Origin: Flagellimonas allohymeniacidonis
Lineage (GTDB): Bacteria; Bacteroidota; Bacteroidia; Flavobacteriales; Flavobacteriaceae
Assembly (NCBI RefSeq): GCF_004296335.1
Contig: NZ_SGIU01000002.1
Coordinates: forward strand, 1,377,882 to 1,441,881
Length of the DNA stretch: 64,000 nt
Direction of reading: 5' to 3'
The notes under the pieces are model-generated. The model searched no databases, had not been told where the DNA came from, and saw only the letters and a program-made list of their open reading frames with translations. Shown in pieces: positions 58,590 through 64,000 of the stretch (the first letter of the stretch is position 1; every line of letters begins with the position of its first letter). A program made the position numbers and the translations under genes.

Positions 58590-58829
58590 ATGACTTCTGA
58601 CGAAATAAGAATCAATGTGGAAAAAGCTTTGGATGAGATACGACCCTTTCTCCAAAGTGATGGCGGTGACATATCTTTGGTTTCAATAGATAATGGCAGT
58701 TCCGTGAAAGTAAAGTTGGAAGGCAACTGCATCGGATGCAGTGTCAACCAAATGACCTTGAAGAGCGGAGTTGAAATGACCATCAAAAAATATGTGCCCC
58801 AAATCGAAGAAGTGATCAATATAAGTTAG
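58590..58829 (+). CDS. NifU-like Fe-S scaffold domain protein
   Basis: A 79-residue protein consisting of the NifU C-terminal (Nfu) domain, with the cluster-binding pair CIGCSV at about residues 48-53. It transfers 4Fe-4S or 2Fe-2S clusters to targets. The frame is open upstream to 58563, inside the mrp gene; ATG at 58590 (MTSDEIRINVEKALDEIRPF) is the normal start. It is almost certainly expressed with mrp. Confidence 0.93.
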   Translation: MTSDEIRINVEKALDEIRPFLQSDGGDISLVSIDNGSSVKVKLEGNCIGCSVNQMTLKSGVEMTIKKYVPQIEEVINIS

Positions 58830-58896
58830 GCTGATAATTGTCATAATCCCTTCGCATGGCAAGCTGTAAGTTGCACCTTCCTAAAGAACTTTTTGG

Positions 58897-59955
58897 ATGA
58901 TTAAAACCGATATTTTGATTATTGGAGCAGGACCTACGGGTCTTTTTGCTGTTTTTGAAGCGGGCCTGTTGCAACTCAAATGCCATTTAATCGATGCACT
59001 GCCCCAACCTGGGGGTCAATGTGCCGAGATTTATCCCAAAAAACCCATTTATGATATCCCTGGTTTCCCAGAGGTTTTGGCCGGAGAACTGGTGGACAAC
59101 CTGATGGAGCAAATTAAGCCTTTCCAGCCTGGATTTACCCTCGGCGAACGGGCAGAGACCATTGAGAAGTTGGACGATGGGTCTTTTATTGTTACTACCA
59201 ACAAGGGAACAAAACACCAGGCGCCCATTGTGGCCATCGCAGGAGGTTTGGGGAGTTTTGAGCCTCGCAAGCCCCAGTTGAGAAACTTATCGCAGTTTGA
59301 AGATAAGGGAGTGGTGTATATGATTCGGGAACCTGAGGTGTTTCGAGATAGAAAGGTAATTATTGCCGGAGGTGGTGATTCTGCTCTTGATTGGTCCATC
59401 TTTTTGGCCGATGTGGCGTCAGAGGTGACTCTTGTGCACCGTCGAAATGAATTTAGAGGTGCCCTCGATTCCGTTGAAAAAGTACAGCAACTCAAAAATC
59501 AAGGTAAAATCAACCTCATTACACCGGCAGAGGTCGTTGATTTGAAGGGAACAAACAAACTGGAGGGGGTGGTCATCAAAAAAACAGATACCTCCGAAGA
59601 AATCGCATTGGAGGTGGATAATTTTATTCCCTTGTTTGGCCTGTCACCGAAACTGGGACCCATTGCCGACTGGGGATTGGAAATTGAGAAGAATGCCATT
59701 AAAGTTGACAATACTTTGGACTATCAAACCAATATTCCAGGGATTTATGCCATTGGCGATGTTAATACCTATCCCGGAAAGTTAAAATTGATTTTGTGTG
59801 GTTTTCATGAGGCAACCTTAATGTGCCAAAGTGCATATCAACGTATTTTTCCGGATAAAAAATATGTAATGAAATATACCACGGTCGGTGGCGTTACAGG
59901 ATTCGATGGAAGTAAGAAAGAGGCACCAAAAGCTGTGGTTAAAGCCATTGATTAA
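58897..59955 (+). CDS. ferredoxin-NADP reductase type 2 (YumC-like)
   Basis: A 352-residue flavoprotein of the thioredoxin-reductase-like class that lacks the CxxC redox pair. FAD loop IIGAGPTGLFAVFEAG (7-22), the second Rossmann loop IIAGGGDSALDWSI, and the C-terminal FAD loop GIYAIGDVNTYPGKLKLILCGFHEA. It should transfer electrons between NADPH and ferredoxin. The ferredoxin gene directly downstream (56-bp gap with its own -7 box) is the natural partner. Confidence 0.92.
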   Translation: MIKTDILIIGAGPTGLFAVFEAGLLQLKCHLIDALPQPGGQCAEIYPKKPIYDIPGFPEVLAGELVDNLMEQIKPFQPGFTLGERAETIEKLDDGSFIVTTNKGTKHQAPIVAIAGGLGSFEPRKPQLRNLSQFEDKGVVYMIREPEVFRDRKVIIAGGGDSALDWSIFLADVASEVTLVHRRNEFRGALDSVEKVQQLKNQGKINLITPAEVVDLKGTNKLEGVVIKKTDTSEEIALEVDNFIPLFGLSPKLGPIADWGLEIEKNAIKVDNTLDYQTNIPGIYAIGDVNTYPGKLKLILCGFHEATLMCQSAYQRIFPDKKYVMKYTTVGGVTGFDGSKKEAPKAVVKAID

Positions 59956-59975
59956 AGATTCAAGTAAGGATTGTA

Positions 59976-59983
59976 TACATTTG
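59976..59983 (+). promoter_or_regulatory. -7 element (TACATTTG) of the ferredoxin gene
   Basis: TACATTTG fits TAnnTTTG and lies 27 bp before the ferredoxin ATG. Confidence 0.5.
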
Positions 59984-60010
59984 CGGACTTTAGAGATGTT
60001 ATACGTTTGA

Positions 60011-60343
60011 ATGAGCGACATTAAAGTAAAAATTACCGACCGTGAGGGTGTACTGCACGAAGTGGATGCCCCTACCGATATGAATATGAACCTTATGGAG
60101 GTTGTACGTTCCTACGAGTTGGCCCCCGAAGGTACGATTGGCATTTGTGGCGGTATGGCCATGTGTGCTTCCTGTCAGTGTTATGTAAAATCTGAACATG
60201 CGCTTCCTGAGAAATCGGATGACGAGGAAGCTATGCTATCCGAGGCATTCTTTGTAGAGGACAACAGCCGCTTGGGCTGCCAAATCCATATGACCCCTGA
60301 ACTTGATGGGTTGGAAGTAGAATTGGCACCAGAAGAGGCCTAA
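60011..60343 (+). CDS. 2Fe-2S ferredoxin (adrenodoxin type)
   Basis: A 110-residue electron carrier with the motif ICGGMAMCASCQCYV and a fourth ligand in RLGCQIH, the arrangement of adrenodoxin-type ferredoxins. These serve in Fe-S cluster assembly, P450 or other oxygenase reactions. The upstream ferredoxin reductase is the likely electron donor. The start ATG at 60011 gives MSDIKVKITD. It overlaps the end of the convergent ABC exporter gene by 4 bp. Confidence 0.95.
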   Translation: MSDIKVKITDREGVLHEVDAPTDMNMNLMEVVRSYELAPEGTIGICGGMAMCASCQCYVKSEHALPEKSDDEEAMLSEAFFVEDNSRLGCQIHMTPELDGLEVELAPEEA

Positions 60344-62079
60344 ATCCTTGCTTGATAGGTAAACAGATTGTAATATCTGCCCTCGGAAGCAATCAGTTCA
60401 TCGTGTGTGCCCTGCTCGGCAATTCTTCCATTTTCAATCACCAAAATTTGATCGGCCTTTCGAATGGTACTTAGGCGGTGTGCGATGACAAAAGTGGTTC
60501 TTCCTTTGGTCAATTCGGCCAAACTCTTTTGAATCAAAGCTTCAGATTCAGTATCCAAACTGGAGGTGGCCTCATCCAAAATCAAAATCCTAGGGTTGGC
60601 CAAAACAGCTCTCGCAATCGCGATACGTTGGCGTTGTCCTCCAGAAAGTTTCACCCCGCGTTCGCCAATCAAAGTGTCCAATCCTTCATCGAAGCGATTG
60701 GTAAATTCATCAACGTAAGCAGCTTTTACTGCCTTTTGCAATTGTTCCTCAGAGGCATTGGGCCGCGGGAAAAGAATATTCTCCCGAATGGTTCCTTCAA
60801 ATAAAAAATCATCTTGAAGAACGACCCCCAAAAATTGACGAAAACTGGTCAAATCAACCTTCGCCATGTCTTTTCCATCAATGGTGATTCTTCCAGAATC
60901 AGGATTCAAAAAACTGGCCGCCAACCCGGCGATGGTCGATTTACCCGACCCAGAACTGCCCACCAAAGCTATGACTTCTCCGGAAGCGGCGCTAAAACTC
61001 ACATTGTGCAATACCTCCTTGTCCTCTTCGTAAGCGAAAGAAACATCTTCAAAGGCAATATCACCAACAATTCCGTTTAGTTCGATGGTTCTTTGCGTAT
61101 TGTCCGCTTCAGCGGTCTCATTCATAAGCTCTTCAGTACGATCCAATCCTGCCAAGGCTTCGGTCAACTGACTTCCAATATTGCTCATCTGAACAATGGG
61201 TGCTACCATTAAGGCCAGCAAAAAGGTAAACTCAAAGTATTCACCCGTAGTCAATTCCCCTTGAATCATTTTATAGCCTCCGTATCCCATCATAATTCCG
61301 GTGGTGGCCAGTCCAAGTAGAAAAGTGGAAGAACTGGTCATCACGGCCGTGGCGGTCAAGCTCTTTTTCACATTCTCATAAAGACGCTGCACCCCACCTT
61401 CAAAGACCTCAGCTTCTTGCTCTTCCGCATTGAAACCCTTAATAACGCGAATCCCACCTAGGGTTTCGGTAAGGCGTCCTTTTACCTCTGCATTGATTTT
61501 ACCACGATCTCGAAAAACAGGACGTATAATTTTAAAGGCCTTTAGTGCAATCACTGCAAAAATGGCGAGAGGAATTAAGGTCAATAGGGTCATGGTCGGA
61601 CTGATTCTTAGAAGTAAGATAAGGGAAACCACGGCGGTAATGGTCCCACCCACCAGCTGCACTAGTCCGGTACCGATTAAATTGCGAACACCTTCAACAT
61701 CGCTCATTATTCGCGAAACCAAGGCCCCAGATTTTGTATTGTCAAAAAAACGAATGGGTAGGGAAAGCACCTGTTTCTGAACCTGTGCCCTTAATTCGGA
61801 GATCATATACTGCGCCTGAATGCTCAACACTTTGGTCAGAAGAAAGGACATGACAGCCTGCACCAAAAAAGACAGAATGACCACAATGACGAGAATCCTG
61901 AGAAAATCAAAGTCTTTATTGGGGATGATTTCATCCAAAAAATAGCGCAGGGATACGGGTGCAACAAAACTGGCCGCTTTACTGATAACAATCAGCAATA
62001 GCCCAATGAAGACCAAACCTCTTCTAGGCCAAATTATGGTCTTGAACGCCTTTAAAATGCTTACCTTTTTGTCCGCCAT
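60340..62079 (-). CDS. ABC exporter, MsbA/multidrug type (ATPase-permease)
   Basis: A 579-residue half-transporter with a six-helix N-terminal domain and a C-terminal ATPase: Walker A LVGSSGSGKST, Q-loop region, signature LSGGQRQR, Walker B ILILDEATSSLD and switch His in VIAHRLST. It exports lipids, lipid-linked sugars or drugs as a homodimer; the substrate cannot be given. ATG at 62079 (MADKKVSILKAF) was chosen because the upstream extension is not family-like. All catalytic motifs are intact, unlike the exporter at 17530-19197. Confidence 0.93.
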   Translation of the reverse strand: MADKKVSILKAFKTIIWPRRGLVFIGLLLIVISKAASFVAPVSLRYFLDEIIPNKDFDFLRILVIVVILSFLVQAVMSFLLTKVLSIQAQYMISELRAQVQKQVLSLPIRFFDNTKSGALVSRIMSDVEGVRNLIGTGLVQLVGGTITAVVSLILLLRISPTMTLLTLIPLAIFAVIALKAFKIIRPVFRDRGKINAEVKGRLTETLGGIRVIKGFNAEEQEAEVFEGGVQRLYENVKKSLTATAVMTSSSTFLLGLATTGIMMGYGGYKMIQGELTTGEYFEFTFLLALMVAPIVQMSNIGSQLTEALAGLDRTEELMNETAEADNTQRTIELNGIVGDIAFEDVSFAYEEDKEVLHNVSFSAASGEVIALVGSSGSGKSTIAGLAASFLNPDSGRITIDGKDMAKVDLTSFRQFLGVVLQDDFLFEGTIRENILFPRPNASEEQLQKAVKAAYVDEFTNRFDEGLDTLIGERGVKLSGGQRQRIAIARAVLANPRILILDEATSSLDTESEALIQKSLAELTKGRTTFVIAHRLSTIRKADQILVIENGRIAEQGTHDELIASEGRYYNLFTYQARI

Positions 62080-62208
62080 TTGATTTTTTTGAAAGAAGAC
62101 GCAAGTTAGTCCAAATTTAAACACCTAAAACCACATAAAGCACTCATCAATTAGTATGAAAGACAAACAAATTACATAGTACCTTTATTTGACTTTTTTG
62201 ACCACCAA

Positions 62209-63267
62209 ATGCTAAAGAAGACCATTTTCTGTTTATTTCTGATATGGGTTGTATCGCTATCCGGGCAGGAAAAATACATCCAGTTCCGAGAGATTGTTAC
62301 TGACAGCGCTCAAATTCTGACCGAGGAGCAGCTGACCCGCCTACGTGTAAAACTAACCGAATTTGAGAAAGCAACAACAAATCAGTTGGTGGTACTGACT
62401 ATCGAGAAGCTTCCCGCTGAAACCATAGAGCAGTATGCCAATGGCACCTTTAATCAAAACAAACTGGGCCAGAAAGACAAAGACAATGGCATTTTGATTG
62501 TTTTTTCAGAGGCTGATAGAGAGGTAAGAATTGAGGTGGGGTATGGATTGGAATCCTACATCACCGATGCTGTGGCTTCCCGAATAATTCGGAATACCAT
62601 GATTCCCGAATTTAAGGAGGGACGCTATTACGTTGGACTGAATTTGGCCACGGACCTTATCATGAAGCTTTTAAATGATCCTGAGGCGCTTGAAGAGTTT
62701 AAACAGGAAATGGAAGGAGAAAACCAAGGCTTATCAGGGGGATTAAAAATTTTTGTTCTGCTCTTTCTGTCTGTATTTATTGCAGCGGGAGGATTCATTT
62801 TTTACAAGACCTATTCCAATATTGTTGAGGTGTTTCGGGGTATTTTTATTGGGAAACTTGGGGTGTTGCCTGGCCTGCTGATGGCTGTTTTCGCTTTACT
62901 TCCCATACTTTTCTCTTCGGTGTTCATTGTAATGCCCTTGGTATTTGCGATTTTGTTTTTGGATGTTGGGATTGACCTTTCACAGTACGAATACTTGTTG
63001 GATGAACCTTCATGGTTACTCTATGCTCTTGCAGGTTTTATTGCATTGACCATCATTTTAGCACTTCTAAAGATTTCTATTAAAGGGAAGGAAGACTTCA
63101 AGCTCTCTTGGTTCAAAAGCGATAAAAAATATGTATCGAAAACCTTTTCTTCGGGAGGCACACATTCCTTCGGTTCAAGTTCTGGCTCTTCGTTTAGTAG
63201 TAGTTCGAGCAGTTTTTCAGGTGGTGGAGGCAGTTCTGGCGGAGGAGGCGCAAGCGGAAGTTGGTAA
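62209..63267 (+). CDS. TPM domain (YgcG family) membrane protein
   Basis: A 352-residue protein: signal peptide, a TPM domain (REIVTDSAQILTEEQLTRLRVKLTEFEKATTNQLVVLTI, then YANGTFNQNKLGQKDKDNGILI and VRIEVGYGLESYITDAVASRIIR), a membrane region with four helices (about 180-290), and a C-terminal tail of Ser/Gly repeats ending GASGSW. TPM proteins are linked with photosystem II repair in plants and with unknown envelope functions in bacteria. The Gly/Ser tail is typical of this group. Confidence 0.88.
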   Translation: MLKKTIFCLFLIWVVSLSGQEKYIQFREIVTDSAQILTEEQLTRLRVKLTEFEKATTNQLVVLTIEKLPAETIEQYANGTFNQNKLGQKDKDNGILIVFSEADREVRIEVGYGLESYITDAVASRIIRNTMIPEFKEGRYYVGLNLATDLIMKLLNDPEALEEFKQEMEGENQGLSGGLKIFVLLFLSVFIAAGGFIFYKTYSNIVEVFRGIFIGKLGVLPGLLMAVFALLPILFSSVFIVMPLVFAILFLDVGIDLSQYEYLLDEPSWLLYALAGFIALTIILALLKISIKGKEDFKLSWFKSDKKYVSKTFSSGGTHSFGSSSGSSFSSSSSSFSGGGGSSGGGGASGSW

Positions 63268-63345
63268 AGGGTAACCTGTGGTTTAAGCCACATCGCTTCA
63301 CCCATATTATTTTTATCTTCACGGCACATTCTTAAGACAAAGCAT

Positions 63346-64000
63346 ATGAAAAATTTGGCGCTGATTTTCTTGTTGGGCATGGCTTCCTGTGCAACAAAGG
63401 AAATAACCGAAGTTGAAAAGTGGCAGGCACAAGCCGAAAATATTACCATTATCCGAGATGATTTTGGGGTTCCTCATATTTACGGAAAAACCGATGCCGA
63501 TGCAGTTTTTGGATTGCTGTATGCGCAATGCGAGGATGATTTTAACCGGGTTGAGCAAAACTACATTTGGGCCATAGGCCGATTGGCCGAGGTGGAAGGC
63601 GAAGAGGCCCTTTACAGCGATTTGCGTGCCAGACTTTTCATGACCAAGGATGAAGCTATTGCCAACTATGAAAAAAGCCCAGATTGGCTAAAAGAACTTT
63701 GTGATGCCTTTGCTGATGGAATTAATTATTACCTGCATACCCATCCCGAAGTAAAACCCAAGCTATTGACCCGATTTGAACCTTGGATGCCCTTTTATTT
63801 TAGTGAGGGCAGTATTGGTGGCGACATCGAACGAATTTCAACCCGAGGTATTAGGTCGTTTTACGAAAGTGCTATGACGGTCCCAGAGATGGAGGCTTAT
63901 GAGCTCAAGAAAGAAAAGGAAATGGCAGAACCTCAAGGCTCCAATGGCATTGCGATATCTGGAAAACTGACCCAATCGGGCAACGCTATGCTATTGATCA
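63346..64000 (+). CDS. penicillin acylase family protein (3' end outside window)
   Basis: The first 218 residues of a lipoprotein-like Ntn-hydrolase. It has a signal peptide with a lipobox (LLGMASC, Cys 15) and then VPHIYGKTDADAVFGLLYAQCEDDFNRVEQNYIW, the A-chain motif of penicillin G acylases. The visible end reads EPQGSNGIAIS, with Ser-Asn at the predicted autocleavage site where the new N-terminal Ser becomes the nucleophile. It likely cleaves acyl-amide bonds (acyl-homoserine lactones, penicillins, or N-acyl peptides). The beta chain lies outside the window. Confidence 0.88.
   Translation, partial: MKNLALIFLLGMASCATKEITEVEKWQAQAENITIIRDDFGVPHIYGKTDADAVFGLLYAQCEDDFNRVEQNYIWAIGRLAEVEGEEALYSDLRARLFMTKDEAIANYEKSPDWLKELCDAFADGINYYLHTHPEVKPKLLTRFEPWMPFYFSEGSIGGDIERISTRGIRSFYESAMTVPEMEAYELKKEKEMAEPQGSNGIAISGKLTQSGNAMLLI

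Noticed and set aside
1-64000. CRISPR arrays, phage or transposon genes, defence islands, tRNA or rRNA genes
   Set aside because: No regular direct-repeat array, transposase, integrase, known defence gene, or tRNA/rRNA-like sequence was found by reading. tRNA detection by eye is limited; a covariance-model scan would be decisive.

Overview
The window looks like ordinary chromosome from a member of the Bacteroidota, most likely a marine Flavobacteriaceae (Muricauda/Flagellimonas-like is a guess). The evidence is the TAnnTTTG -7 promoter element in front of many genes, two proteins ending in type IX secretion sorting domains, TonB-dependent receptors with a CarboxypepD_reg plug extension, lineage families (DUF3127, DUF3098, DUF4271, DUF4296), and conserved gene strings (ftsX-DUF3098-uppP-truB; hemD-DUF4271-GT39). 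GC content is moderate (low 40s, by eye) and even, coding density is high, and no stretch over 300 bases lacks a gene. I see no rRNA, tRNA, CRISPR, phage or insertion sequence. Both ends cut a gene: the C-terminal part of a TonB-dependent receptor at the left and the N-terminal part of a penicillin-acylase-family protein at the right.

Layout. 1-11.1 kb: receptor end, two oxidoreductases, a Rieske-like lipoprotein, greA, a HIT protein, a histidine kinase, DUF3127, a short-chain fatty acid transporter, aat, envelope proteins and tag. 10.7-15.9 kb: a SbtA-type bicarbonate permease operon, a divergent CbbR/NdhR-like LysR regulator, an NADP-type isocitrate dehydrogenase and a CutA-like protein; two paralogous small proteins of unknown function lie one in each operon. 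16-22 kb: two small secreted proteins, then a TetR-ABC-HlyD-TolC tripartite export operon whose ABC protein has a degenerate ATPase domain. 22-30 kb: YitT, a thioredoxin-like protein, the ftsX/uppP/truB string, and leuS carrying an in-frame palindromic repeat. 30-38.5 kb: SemiSWEET, ald, a zinc peptidase, a Crp/Fnr regulator with DoxX and SDR genes, Lrp with a saccharopine-dehydrogenase-like protein, DUF423, pckA. 38.5-47.6 kb: hemD, DUF4271, two glycosyltransferases, dihydroorotase, DUF4296, an epimerase, tyrS and a LuxE-like protein. 47.6-54.6 kb: two minimal T9SS-sorted proteins, a beta-helix lipoprotein, a large TonB-dependent receptor and a divergent PhoB/PhoR-like two-component pair. 54.5-64 kb: a glycosyltransferase, trmB, LysE, an alkyltransferase-like protein, an Fe-S/ferredoxin string (mrp, nifU-like, ferredoxin-NADP reductase, ferredoxin), an MsbA-like ABC exporter, a TPM protein and the acylase.

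The best candidate for an undescribed system is the carbon module at 10.7-15.9 kb. It combines a bicarbonate importer, the 2-oxoglutarate-producing enzyme icd, a LysR regulator of the CbbR/CmpR/NdhR type, and a PII-fold relative, with near-identical LysR-type (T-N11-A) palindromes in front of both operons and a related small unknown protein in each. In cyanobacteria a LysR protein that senses 2-oxoglutarate controls sbtA; here the enzyme making that metabolite sits next door. This link is inference from gene order and motifs.
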